Assembly: GCF_002109325.1 (NCBI RefSeq)
Contig: NZ_CP015348.1
Span: 461,501 to 525,500, forward strand
From: Sporosarcina ureae
GTDB lineage: Bacteria > Bacillota > Bacilli > Bacillales_A > Planococcaceae
Reading direction: 5' to 3'
Length of the DNA stretch: 64,000 nt
Part shown: piece by piece, positions 52,638 to 61,317 of the stretch
How the letters are laid out: every line of letters begins with the position of its first letter
Position numbering within the stretch: position 1 is the first letter of the stretch
Notes under the pieces: generated by a model
Databases searched by the model: none
Seen by the model: the letters and a program-made list of their open reading frames with translations, nothing else
What the model was told of the DNA's origin: nothing
Made by a program: the position numbers and the translations under genes

Positions 52638-53624
52638 TTACAGTAATTCTTTGCGAATAGCTGCAGGTGATTTAGGTGATAACAAGCCTGGTGCGATATC
52701 ATAAACTGTTTTCGCTCCAGTATCGCCTTTTTGCTGCAATTTATAAGCTGCTCTTGCATATGCGACAAGGACGCTTGATGTAAATTCGGGATTGCTATCT
52801 AATTTAAGCGAGAACTCTATGACTTGATCTGTGTGCTTACCCGTGTTGCCACTGCGAATGACGAAACCGCCATGTGGCATCTTAGCATGGTCAAGACGAA
52901 GTTCTTCTTCCGTAATAAAATGAACGGTCGTATCGTAATCTGCGAAGTAATCAGGCATCGTAACAATCGTTTCATGTACTTGATCTGCACTAGCTCCTTC
53001 TTCAAGAACGACATAACATTCACGTGTATGTTTATCTTTTGTCGAAAGCTCAGGGTGCTCACCGTTACGCACACGGTTGATCGCATCTTCAGCTGGCAAT
53101 GTGTACTGAACGCCTGCTTTCACGCCGTCAACACGACGCACTGCATCTGAGTGACCTTGACTTAATCCTTTACCCCAGAACGTATACGTTTCACCTTCTG
53201 GCAAAATGGATTCACCCATTAAGCGGTTGATCGAAAATAAACCTGGATCCCATCCAACAGAAATGATAGCTGTTGTTCCTGCCTCTTTAGCCACTTCGTC
53301 AACTGCCGCGAAGTACTCAGGAATCTTGGCATGCGTGTCGAAGCTATCTACCGTTGTAAAGTGCTTTGCAAGGGCTGGCCCTTGTTCTGGCAAGTCGTTT
53401 TTAGAACCACCGCATAAAATCAAGACATCAATATCCTCTTTAAATGATTCTATTTCGTCCAGCTTATGAACGGGTACTTGCTCCGAAAGTAATTGTACGT
53501 CTTTCGGTTCTCTGCGCGTGAATACGCCAACTAATGTCATATCTTCATTTTGACTGATTGCTGACTCTACGCCACGCCCTAAATTACCGTAACCAGCGAT
53601 TCCTACTCGAATTTCTTTCGTCAA
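52638..53624 (-). CDS. ddh: meso-Diaminopimelate dehydrogenase
   Basis: 328 residues, family length about 326. It makes meso-DAP directly from tetrahydrodipicolinate with NADPH and ammonia, bypassing acyl intermediates. The dinucleotide motif is VGIAGYGNLGRGVE; SVGWDPGLFSINRLMGESILP and FWGKGLSQGHSDAVRRVDGVK are highly typical. The start is TTG 53624, nine to ten bases after AAGGGGA, giving MTKEIRVGI as in relatives; GTG 53630 is too close to the ribosome binding site. Few Bacillales have this enzyme; it is known from Lysinibacillus/Sporosarcina relatives. Confidence 0.93.
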   Translation of the reverse strand: MTKEIRVGIAGYGNLGRGVESAISQNEDMTLVGVFTRREPKDVQLLSEQVPVHKLDEIESFKEDIDVLILCGGSKNDLPEQGPALAKHFTTVDSFDTHAKIPEYFAAVDEVAKEAGTTAIISVGWDPGLFSINRLMGESILPEGETYTFWGKGLSQGHSDAVRRVDGVKAGVQYTLPAEDAINRVRNGEHPELSTKDKHTRECYVVLEEGASADQVHETIVTMPDYFADYDTTVHFITEEELRLDHAKMPHGGFVIRSGNTGKHTDQVIEFSLKLDSNPEFTSSVLVAYARAAYKLQQKGDTGAKTVYDIAPGLLSPKSPAAIRKELL

Positions 53625-53780
53625 GATCACTCATCCCCTTATGCTTTGTTGTTTACGTTGTTCATTTTACCGTGAAGGATGATAGATTGCGAATATTTAT
53701 CTTTGAGCAGTTCAGTTCTATTCGAAAAGTTTCATGTTAAAATAGATAGTAGTTGAATTTTTTGTAAAGTGAGGATCATT

Positions 53781-54950
53781 ATGCGCTTTTTTGTCTATCT
53801 AATTGTTTTCTTCTCGTTCTTTGATTTATTTTCACAGTTGCCCATCATGAGTCCGTTCGCTACAGGTCTCGGCGCTTCTGCTTTTATTGTCGGATTATCG
53901 GTCGGTATTTACTCGTTTGCGAATATTTTCGGTAATATCATTTCAGGTATTTTGACAGATCGCAAAGGACCATTCTATATTCTATTATTCGGTTTGTTCA
54001 CATCCGCTTTGTCGTTGTTCTCATATGGATTGATTTCTGGTTCAGGAACATTAATCGGCATTCGTTTTGTGCACGGCTTAACGGAAGGTTTGATCATTCC
54101 AGCTGCCTTTACGTTTCTCGCGAATGGTTCCGAACGTTCCAAGCGTGGTAGAAATGCTGCAATCTCAGGTGCGTTTGTTGGACTTGCTGCCATTTTTGGA
54201 CCTGCTTATAGCGGGATCGTTTCCGTTAAGACAAGCGTTGTAACGATCATGGCCATCAATGGGGTCTTCATGGTTCTACTGACAATTGGCGCCATTATAT
54301 TTTTACGTTCGTTTACATACGTAAGAAAAGTAAAGACAGCAAAACAAAAAGCAGTCAAGCCGTTAGCGTTTTTCCGCCACCCAGGTATCATACGAGCTTT
54401 TCTTGGCGCGTTCTTCCTGATGTTCTCACAAGGCGTATTGGCCTTAGTACTCCCACTAAAAGTCGAGTACCTTCAGTTTGATGCAAAAACGACAGGCATG
54501 CTGCTAAGTGTTTTCGGTCTAGTCGCTGTGTTGATTTTCGTTTTGCCGATCAATCGTATTTTTGATATCGCTCGTCCGATGGTCACATTGGCAGTCGGCT
54601 TGATTTTGATGAGTGGCAGCATGTTGTTCTTATCACAAGTTGACGAACTGTCTTTGATGATGTTGGCGATGGTCGTCTATGGAACTGGATTCGCATTCCT
54701 GTTCCCTTCTATTAACTCATTGCTTATTGATTCTACGGAACCGGAAACAAGAGGGAAAGCGTACGGATTCTTCTATGCGTTCTTCTCGTTTGGCGTTGTA
54801 GTAGGATCTAGTGCTATCGGTATATTGGACTTGGAATTCCATCATGCCTTTATGCTTGCAAGTGCGATTTTGTTGATCGCAGCGATTTTCACATTAATCG
54901 GTTTGCGAAAAGATACTCGTCCATTCGAGGGTCAACGCTCTGCACAGTAA
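53781..54950 (+). CDS. Major facilitator superfamily transporter
   Basis: 389 residues with twelve transmembrane helices. Between helices 2 and 3 is the MFS loop SGILTDRKGPFYIL (GxLaDrxGrk type); a second half starts FLGAFFLMFSQGVLAL. A drug or metabolite efflux role is usual for this subgroup but no substrate can be inferred. The start is ATG 53781 after GTGAGGATC. Monocistronic, divergent from ddh. Confidence 0.88.
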   Translation: MRFFVYLIVFFSFFDLFSQLPIMSPFATGLGASAFIVGLSVGIYSFANIFGNIISGILTDRKGPFYILLFGLFTSALSLFSYGLISGSGTLIGIRFVHGLTEGLIIPAAFTFLANGSERSKRGRNAAISGAFVGLAAIFGPAYSGIVSVKTSVVTIMAINGVFMVLLTIGAIIFLRSFTYVRKVKTAKQKAVKPLAFFRHPGIIRAFLGAFFLMFSQGVLALVLPLKVEYLQFDAKTTGMLLSVFGLVAVLIFVLPINRIFDIARPMVTLAVGLILMSGSMLFLSQVDELSLMMLAMVVYGTGFAFLFPSINSLLIDSTEPETRGKAYGFFYAFFSFGVVVGSSAIGILDLEFHHAFMLASAILLIAAIFTLIGLRKDTRPFEGQRSAQ

Positions 54951-54959
54951 ATAGTATAA

Positions 54960-55008
54960 AAAAGGTATGTCTGTTGAAGTCATTTGACTTTAATGGGCAT
55001 ACCTTTTT
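54960..55008 (+). terminator. Terminator of the MFS gene
   Basis: AAAGGTATG pairs with CATACCTTT around an inner AAGTCA/TGACTT hairpin; T run follows. Confidence 0.75.
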
Positions 55009-55047
55009 ATATGGAGATTGTCGATTAATAGGTAATTTTTAAACTCG

Positions 55048-55143
55048 TTAAGTTCAAAAGCAAACGCTTGGAATAAGCGAGTTACTTAGTGAGTACGAAG
55101 GGATGGAAGCTCCAGTTGGCGGACGCGCCCCCATTCCTAACAC
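55048..55143. repeat. Interspersed intergenic repeat, copy D
   Basis: TTAAGTTCA...GCTTG-GAATA-GCGAGT...GTGAGTAC...GATGGAAGCTCCAGTTGGCGG aligns with copy A (24405-24478), then continues CGCGCCCCCATTCCTAACACC, a shortened form of the copy B/C tail. An internal deletion relative to the composite element explains this. Confidence 0.7.
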
Positions 55144-55176
55144 CATTACGAGACTTCTAGTTCACAAACCTAGAAA

Positions 55177-55231
55177 TGAAAAAGAAGATGCCACAGGAAG
55201 TCGTTGCTTCACGACCTTCTGGACACCTTCT
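55177..55231 (-). terminator. Terminator of recQ
   Basis: AGAAG-TG-CCA...AAGTCGT pairs with ACGACCTTCTGG...CACCTTCT; TTTTT follows on the - strand. Its central GAAGTCGT/ACGAC-TTCT-GGACA part is nearly the same as in the sdhB terminator at 24836-24887. Confidence 0.8.
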
Positions 55232-55232
55232 A

Positions 55233-57014
55233 TTACGCTTGCTGTGTTGAAAACGAATCGATAATCTCAAGGAACACTTCCCCGTAACGTTCAAGCTTCG
55301 TTTCGCCTACCCCTTGCACAGTTAATAACTCTTCATTAGTGGCAGGCATTTTGGCAACCATATCCCGTAATGTCTTGTCCGAGAAAATAACGAATGGTGG
55401 GACACCAGCTTCTTGTGCCAGTTTCAAACGCATCGCTCGCAGTTCGTTGAATAACGGATCGTCTTTAGCGACGACAGTTGTCACCATCTCGCCTTTACGC
55501 CAGACTTTTACTTTCCCTAATAAGACGTCTTTGCCATCTTCACTGACGAAAATAGTAGGATACGGCCCACTTTCAACTTGTAGATAATTCTTCGAAATCA
55601 AAAATTCGATAAAATCTGCCACGTCTTTGGCATTGCGCCCTTTCATCAATCCATATGTCGATAGCTCATCAAAGTTCAATTCTTTGAGCTTCTTATTTCT
55701 CGATCCTGTCAGTACTTGCGCAACCATCGTCTTACCGAAGCGTTGCCCCATGCGAATAACACAGGAAAGCACTTTTTGCGTATCAACAGTTACATCAAAC
55801 TGCTCGCGCGTGTCGGTGCAGTTACCGCAACGACCACAATCTTCAACGTCATCTTCGCCAAAATACTTGATGATATGTTTTTGCAGACAGCCTTCTGTAT
55901 GGCAGTAATCTACCATCACTTGCATCTTTTTGATTTCATTCGATACACGGGAAGGATCTGGAGACTGTTCGATGAGGAAGCGTTGTGTTAAGACGTCTTG
56001 CGAAGAGAATAACAAATAACAATCACTGTCAAGCCCGTCACGCCCTGCTCTTCCAGCTTCCTGATAATAACTTTCCATATTCTTCGGCATTTGATAATGA
56101 ATGACGTAGCGAATATTGGATTTATCGATTCCCATACCGAACGCGTTAGTTGCGACCATCACGCGTGCATCTTCCATGATGAATCGGTCTTGTTGCTGTT
56201 GGCGTTCATCAATTGATAATCCTGCATGATACTTTGCAGCTGGAATACCACTTTTTTCAAGTAATAAATAAACTTGCTCCACTGCTTTTCTAGTAGCAGC
56301 ATAAATAATGCCCGATTCATTTTTGTTTTTTAGAACATATTCTTTAACGAATTGATCTCGATTTTGACCTTTGACTACAGAGAACACCAAATTGCTTCTT
56401 TCGAAACCTGTTACGACACGACTTACAGGCGGGATATGCAATTGCTGGCATATATCATCCTGAACTTCCGGTGTAGCTGTTGCGGTTAGTGCAAGAACAA
56501 TGGGCCGGTTGTTTAAATAATCAAAGATACGATGGATATTTCGATAACTCGGTCGGAAATCATGTCCCCATTGTGAAATACAATGCGCTTCGTCGATCGC
56601 GATCAGTGGAATCGTCATTTTTTGCAATTGGTTGAGAAAGGATTCGGAATCCAATCGCTCTGGAGCGACATATAACAGTTTATATTTTCCTTCAAGTGCG
56701 TTGTCCATTGTACCAAAATATTCTTCTGTCGATAGCGTACTATTAATATACGCTGCAGGAATACCTAACTGATGCAATGCATCGACTTGGTCTTTCATCA
56801 AGGAAATAAGCGGCGAGATGACAAGAACCGTTCCTTCCATCGCTAGCGCAGGTACTTGATAACAAACAGACTTACCGCCACCTGTGGGCATGACGCAGAG
56901 TGAATCATCACCTTGCAATACTTGATCGATGACTCGTTGTTGTCCCTCACGAAATGCTGAATAGCCAAAATACTTGTCCAATATATCTAACGGATTTTGA
57001 ATGATCGCTACCAC
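55233..57014 (-). CDS. recQ: ATP-dependent DNA helicase RecQ
   Basis: 593 residues. Walker A is PTGGGKSVCYQVPAL, the DEAH box IDEAHCISQWGHDFRP, motif VI YYQEAGRAGRDGLDSDCYLLFS. A zinc-binding RQC domain follows (C..C..C with DCGRCGNCTD), then a winged helix and a C-terminal HRDC domain (ELRAMRLKLAQEAGVPPFVIFSDKTLRDM). The start is given as GTG 57014, but it abuts the Shine-Dalgarno; see findings. Upstream ORFs do not extend it. Confidence 0.93.
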   Translation of the reverse strand: MVAIIQNPLDILDKYFGYSAFREGQQRVIDQVLQGDDSLCVMPTGGGKSVCYQVPALAMEGTVLVISPLISLMKDQVDALHQLGIPAAYINSTLSTEEYFGTMDNALEGKYKLLYVAPERLDSESFLNQLQKMTIPLIAIDEAHCISQWGHDFRPSYRNIHRIFDYLNNRPIVLALTATATPEVQDDICQQLHIPPVSRVVTGFERSNLVFSVVKGQNRDQFVKEYVLKNKNESGIIYAATRKAVEQVYLLLEKSGIPAAKYHAGLSIDERQQQQDRFIMEDARVMVATNAFGMGIDKSNIRYVIHYQMPKNMESYYQEAGRAGRDGLDSDCYLLFSSQDVLTQRFLIEQSPDPSRVSNEIKKMQVMVDYCHTEGCLQKHIIKYFGEDDVEDCGRCGNCTDTREQFDVTVDTQKVLSCVIRMGQRFGKTMVAQVLTGSRNKKLKELNFDELSTYGLMKGRNAKDVADFIEFLISKNYLQVESGPYPTIFVSEDGKDVLLGKVKVWRKGEMVTTVVAKDDPLFNELRAMRLKLAQEAGVPPFVIFSDKTLRDMVAKMPATNEELLTVQGVGETKLERYGEVFLEIIDSFSTQQA

Positions 57015-57035
57015 CTCCTCTTAGTCATTCATGTT

Positions 57036-57455
57036 TTATGATTCAAATAATATCCGTTCTTCTTCTCGGCTATGTAATTCATTCACTACAATTAATCCGT
57101 TGAACTTTTGTAGAATTTCAGGTGTCACAGTTGGATCTTCTTCTCGCAACGCTTCTATATCTGCTACAAGTATTCGCATGAGATCATGATCTCGTGTGAG
57201 TTGAATAATATCTCGTTCGAGTTCAGGTTTTTCTTCCACCATTTGTTTGTAGAAACCTTCTTCTTCCGCATCTGCATGACTGATGACTCGTGTCTTCCAA
57301 TAATCCAATAAATGATCGCAAGCTTGCTGAACCATTTCTGTTTCACCTTGTTCGAAGTACTCCAATAAATCATCTGTTTTCATGACGGCTCCCGAGAGTC
57401 CGCCTTCATGAATAGCCTTATGTGAATGAAGCTGTCTTAATGCGGGTCCTGACAT
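57036..57455 (-). CDS. Hemerythrin-like (HHE) domain protein
   Basis: 139 residues, four-helix bundle with iron-ligand candidates in LHSHKAIHEGGL, SHADAEEEGFY, TRDHDLMRIL and ELHSREEERILF, so a diiron centre that binds oxygen or nitric oxide is likely. The start is ATG 57455, after AAGGAGTGGTC. Just upstream of recQ (22 bp), same strand; possibly co-transcribed. Confidence 0.82.
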   Translation of the reverse strand: MSGPALRQLHSHKAIHEGGLSGAVMKTDDLLEYFEQGETEMVQQACDHLLDYWKTRVISHADAEEEGFYKQMVEEKPELERDIIQLTRDHDLMRILVADIEALREEDPTVTPEILQKFNGLIVVNELHSREEERILFES

Positions 57456-57517
57456 AGTGACCACTCCTTATAGTTTTCTTAAGCATAACAGAATTCATGT
57501 TTTAGTGATAGTTTCCC

Positions 57518-57561
57518 CTAATGAAAAATGCCTCGCAGAAACTTTCTCCGCAAGACATTAT
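57518..57561 (-). terminator. Terminator of pssA
   Basis: AATGCCTCGCAGAAA pairs imperfectly with TTTCTCCGCAAGACATT; TTTTTC follows on the - strand. Confidence 0.65.
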
Positions 57562-58095
57562 TTATACTTTTGCTATACGAAAGCGACTGACCATCAACCA
57601 AGCTAGCACACACATATAAATCACAAAATAAGGTGCGATCAAATACGGTACGGCAAAATATCCCAATGTAAGCAATACTCCAGCTGCAGTAATAGGCAAG
57701 CCATAATAAGAACCGTCAAACTCTTCTACATTATAGCGAGCCAAACGAACAGCACCTGCTAAAATATAAAAAATTACAGCGGACAAGCCAATCCACATCG
57801 TATCGGACAATGCTGTAGAATATAGTAGAATAGCAGGAGCTACTCCAAAAGAGACTAGATCACTAAGTGAGTCAAGTTCCTTGCCGAAAGCTGATTCCGC
57901 TTGGTAGTGCCTAGCTACCATACCGTCAAACCGATCAAATAAAGCAGCAAAGAAAATAAACATTAAACTCATATGCGCATGACCCTGAAGCACAAGCAAT
58001 ATCGCTATAATCCCTAAACTCAAATTAAAAAGTGTAATGATATTCGCCAATTGGGATTTTAGTTTAGTATAATCAAAATATCTGAATGAAAACAA
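57562..58095 (-). CDS. pssA: CDP-diacylglycerol-serine O-phosphatidyltransferase
   Basis: 177 residues with several transmembrane helices. The CDP-alcohol phosphatidyltransferase motif DGMVARHYQAESAFGKELDSLSD is at about 58-80 (D-G-x2-A-R-x8-G-x3-D-x3-D). It makes phosphatidylserine, which psd (divergent) converts to phosphatidylethanolamine. The start is TTG 58095 after GAGGAGG. Confidence 0.92.
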   Translation of the reverse strand: MFSFRYFDYTKLKSQLANIITLFNLSLGIIAILLVLQGHAHMSLMFIFFAALFDRFDGMVARHYQAESAFGKELDSLSDLVSFGVAPAILLYSTALSDTMWIGLSAVIFYILAGAVRLARYNVEEFDGSYYGLPITAAGVLLTLGYFAVPYLIAPYFVIYMCVLAWLMVSRFRIAKV

Positions 58096-58152
58096 ATTAC
58101 AGCCTCCTCATTGTATCTCTCTAGTATATTCTTTTAACGGAAGGAAGAAAAG

Positions 58153-58932
58153 ATGAAAACACGTATTTTTAAATCATTTGTTGAATTAACCGGATCACCG
58201 ATCAGTTCTGCTTTGTTAAAACAAATAACTACTTCACGAATTAGTAAACCGTTAATCAAGCCTTTTGCATCTTTTTATCATATTCAACTAGACGAAGCTA
58301 AATACTCAATAGAACAATATAAAAGTCTTAATGACTTTTTCACTCGCTCATTACAACCTGGTAAAAGACCGATTGACAACCATCCAAACAGTTTGATTTC
58401 ACCAGTAGATGGTGTACTGAGCGATTCAGGAATTATAGACTCGCAACAGCAATTTATAGTAAAAGACAAAACATATAGTCTGACTTCGCTGCTTGGTGAT
58501 TCAAAAAAATCCTCTCGCTATACACATGGCTATTATTATTTATTTTACCTTTCACCCAGACATTACCACCATTTCCACTACCCTGTTTCAGGAACGCTAG
58601 TGAACCGTTATGCATTAGGTTCTACTTCTTATCCTGTTAACGATTTAGGTATTCGTATGCGTAAAGATGTATTTTCTTCCAATCACAGGGTTATTTCTGA
58701 GCTTTCCACAGATTTTGGACAGGTGGCCATTGTTAAGGTTGGTGCATTAAATGTAAATAGTGTCCGCATTGCAAATTCTAAAACTAGTTGTGAAAAAGGA
58801 CAAGATTTTGGTCATTTTGCATTTGGTTCTACTGTTATTTTATTCATTGAACAGAGTAATATATTTAAGCCCGAAGAAATGCCTTTTACAGAAGTCCAAG
58901 TTGGTGATAGGATCGGAGTGTGGCAATCTTAA
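58153..58932 (+). CDS. psd: Phosphatidylserine decarboxylase
   Basis: 259 residues. It makes phosphatidylethanolamine in the membrane. SLNDFFTRSLQPGKRPID and SPVDGVLSDSG are N-terminal family motifs; YLSPRHYHHFHYPVSG is central. The self-cleavage site giving the pyruvoyl group is the Gly-Ser of FGSTVILFIE near the C-terminus. Followed 17 bp later by the DedA gene in one unit; divergent from pssA as a pair. Confidence 0.94.
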   Translation: MKTRIFKSFVELTGSPISSALLKQITTSRISKPLIKPFASFYHIQLDEAKYSIEQYKSLNDFFTRSLQPGKRPIDNHPNSLISPVDGVLSDSGIIDSQQQFIVKDKTYSLTSLLGDSKKSSRYTHGYYYLFYLSPRHYHHFHYPVSGTLVNRYALGSTSYPVNDLGIRMRKDVFSSNHRVISELSTDFGQVAIVKVGALNVNSVRIANSKTSCEKGQDFGHFAFGSTVILFIEQSNIFKPEEMPFTEVQVGDRIGVWQS

Positions 58933-58949
58933 GTAGATGAGGTTTTATT

Positions 58950-59438
58950 ATGGAACATCTCCAAGAATATATAGTGCAGTATGGCTATCTTTCTATATTT
59001 TTCTTTTTGGCTCTTGGTATTTTCGGCTTGCCTATGCCGGATGAATTGCTTGTAACATTTGCCGGTTATTTAACTTCAGCAGGTACATTTCATTTTATAT
59101 TCACGATAATCTTTACAATATCCGGTGTAATGGTCGGAACATTGTTCACGTATATGATTGGTAGAAAAGTTGGTAAACCTTTAATTCGGCGTTTTGGAAA
59201 TTACTTCTTCCTCACGCCTCGACGTATGCAAAAGATTGAGCGTTGGTTTATGACCTATGGCTCGTGGACGGTGACTTTCGGTTATTTTGTTCCGGGCATG
59301 CGCCATTTAATTTGTTATATTTCAGGCATGAGCGGCATGAGCATTCGACGATATGTGTTGTTCGCTATTCCAGGTGTTATTGTTTCCACTACGGTTTGCT
59401 TGTTGCTTGGCTACTTCATTCGTCTACCATTTTTCTAA
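58950..59438 (+). CDS. DedA-family membrane protein
   Basis: 162 residues with four to five membrane segments including re-entrant ones; FFFLALGIFGLPMPDELLVTFAGYL and the conserved G-x-x-x-G-R-x-x-G block MVGTLFTYMIGRKVGKPLIRRFG, then FGYFVPGMRHLICYISGMSGMS. Some DedA proteins flip undecaprenyl phosphate or phosphatidylethanolamine; its position behind psd makes lipid transport attractive. It is shorter than the typical 200 residues, lacking part of the C-terminus. Confidence 0.9.
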   Translation: MEHLQEYIVQYGYLSIFFFLALGIFGLPMPDELLVTFAGYLTSAGTFHFIFTIIFTISGVMVGTLFTYMIGRKVGKPLIRRFGNYFFLTPRRMQKIERWFMTYGSWTVTFGYFVPGMRHLICYISGMSGMSIRRYVLFAIPGVIVSTTVCLLLGYFIRLPFF

Positions 59439-59505
59439 ACAATAGCGAATGAAAGCAGATGGCATAGTTGTTTAAACATGCCTTTTACCTTCTCGATAGT
59501 AAAAT

Positions 59506-59554
59506 TTAAAAGGACGACACCATTTCTGCTTAAGAAATGGCGTCGTCCTTTTTA
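59506..59554 (+). terminator. Terminator of psd-dedA, usable from both sides
   Basis: AAAGGACGAC-ACCATTTCT pairs with AGAAATGG-CGTCGTCCTTT around a short loop; T run follows on + and an A run precedes. Confidence 0.85.
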
Positions 59555-59640
59555 TAAGTCGTTCTTAGTCTGAATTGTAATTCAAGAAATTCACATACCT
59601 TGATCCAATGTATATAGCTGTCGATATCTTTCATTCGTAG

Positions 59641-61317
59641 CTAATAATTCTTTATGTGTCCCATCCATGATGATTTCACCATGATCCATGAAAATAATAC
59701 GGTCCATTTTTCCATACCTATTAAGTGATGTGTAATCCATACGACCGTTTTATCTTTTAGAGAGTGATGAAGAGTTTCTACGAGAGAATGTTCAGTCACT
59801 GGATCTAACCCAACAGTCGGTTCATCCAAAACGACAACCGGTGTTTGTTTCAATAAAATTCTTGCCAGTGCAAACCGCTGACGCTCTCCACCTGAGAATC
59901 GTTGTCCTGTTTCCTCCATTTGGGTTTTCAAGCCCTCAGGAAGTGATTGCAAGTACTCATACAAACCAACTTGTTCAGCTACTCGTTGTACATCTTCAGT
60001 AGTTGCGAATGCATCACCAAGTTTAATATTGTTTTGAACAGTTGTTGCGAAAAGATAAGGTTTTTGATTTAAGACGCTCATCACCTCATATATAGAGTCG
60101 CCATACAGCGATGCAGGTTTTTGATTGACATGTACATGTCCGCTTGTTGGCTGAACTGTGCCTAATAAAAGCTGTATGAGAGTAGACTTACCCGCGCCAC
60201 TTTTACCAAGTACTGCAACTTTTTCTCCAGGTTGAATCGTCAGTGAAATATGCTGAACCGCATTTTCTTTCTGACCTTCATACCGATAACTTACATTGTC
60301 GAGTTCAATAGTCGCTTCTTCTACATTACCAAGCTCCATTGCTTTTTGATCCACTGCAGTATTTTGCTGATGGATCGCATCAATCCTTTGCAAGGATGCT
60401 TCATAAGCAGGTAAACGTTCTATTGCAAACGATATGGGAATCAATCCTTCTAAAATCGGCAACGTAACCAATGTAAATGCAGCGATATACGTTGGCGCCA
60501 ATGAACCTGCTGCCGCTTGCTGTCCTGCCCATACTCCGACGACTAAGACTAGTAGCCCTGAGAAAATTTGCAATTGCATCGTCCGAGACTGTTGCCAATA
60601 CGCCAGTTTTTTATCAATAGCATGGCTTGCATGACTTTCCTCTTTAAATGACGCAAGGAATTGTTCTTTCCTGCCACTGATGATCCAGTCACGTAAACCA
60701 AAAATACCTTCTGTCATCGTATTATACAACTGACTGTGAAGTTTTTTCGATTGCAGCTGGTTTTTCTTCATCATATAAAGTGACAGCATAGGATAGATAA
60801 ACGTCACGATGGCTAGTAACACAGCCATAATAAGCGCAAACTTCCAGTCATAGATTGCCAGCACAATGACAGAGAAACTGAATAAGAATAATCCAATGAC
60901 AGTCGGAAACAGCGTACGGATATAGACATCCTGTAAATGTTCAATATCATCCGCTAGTGCACCAAGTAAATCACCCGTCTGAAAACGCGAACGAATGAAT
61001 AATGCTTGCGGCTCCAGTACGTGATATAGCTGCACTCGCATATCCGCAATAATTTTCAATACGGCATTATGACCAAGTAAACGCTCTACATATCGTAAGG
61101 CTGCACGCGAAATACCGAATGTCCGAACTGCCACGATCGGAATATAAACGAGTAATATCGTTTCAGGCCTTTCCGATGTACGGGATATTAAATATCCTGA
61201 TGTAAAGGTCAACATCGCAGCCGAAAGTATAGTCAGTGTTCCTAGAAGTATAGTAGATAGTATGGTTTTGTTATATTTACGGGCATAGGGAAGTATATGT
61301 TGTTGGTACAAGTTCAT
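59641..61317 (-). CDS. cydC: Cytochrome bd/cysteine-glutathione ABC exporter subunit CydC, 3' end frameshifted
   Basis: An ABC exporter half with six membrane helices (about 15-300) and an ATPase: Walker [10 protein letters not shown], signature FSGGERQ, Walker [14 protein letters not shown]-loop VWITHH. With CydD it exports thiols needed to assemble cytochrome bd. The frame as given ends at 59641 with an atypical tail ([16 protein letters not shown]). One extra A in the run read as five A on the - strand (59707-59711) would continue in frame as [20 protein letters not shown] to a stop at 59591, giving 575 residues, the usual family ending. Sequencing error or recent mutation. The start ATG 61317 overlaps cydD by 4 bp. 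Confidence 0.9.
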   Translation of the reverse strand: MNLYQQHILPYARKYNKTILSTILLGTLTILSAAMLTFTSGYLISRTSERPETILLVYIPIVAVRTFGISRAALRYVERLLGHNAVLKIIADMRVQLYHVLEPQALFIRSRFQTGDLLGALADDIEHLQDVYIRTLFPTVIGLFLFSFSVIVLAIYDWKFALIMAVLLAIVTFIYPMLSLYMMKKNQLQSKKLHSQLYNTMTEGIFGLRDWIISGRKEQFLASFKEESHASHAIDKKLAYWQQSRTMQLQIFSGLLVLVVGVWAGQQAAAGSLAPTYIAAFTLVTLPILEGLIPISFAIERLPAYEASLQRIDAIHQQNTAVDQKAMELGNVEEATIELDNVSYRYEGQKENAVQHISLTIQPGEKVAVLGKSGAGKSTLIQLLLGTVQPTSGHVHVNQKPASLYGDSIYEVMSVLNQKPYLFATTVQNNIKLGDAFATTEDVQRVAEQVGLYEYLQSLPEGLKTQMEETGQRFSGGERQRFALARILLKQTPVVVLDEPTVGLDPVTEHSLVETLHHSLKDKTVVWITHHLIGMEKWTVLFSWIMVKSSWMGHIKNY

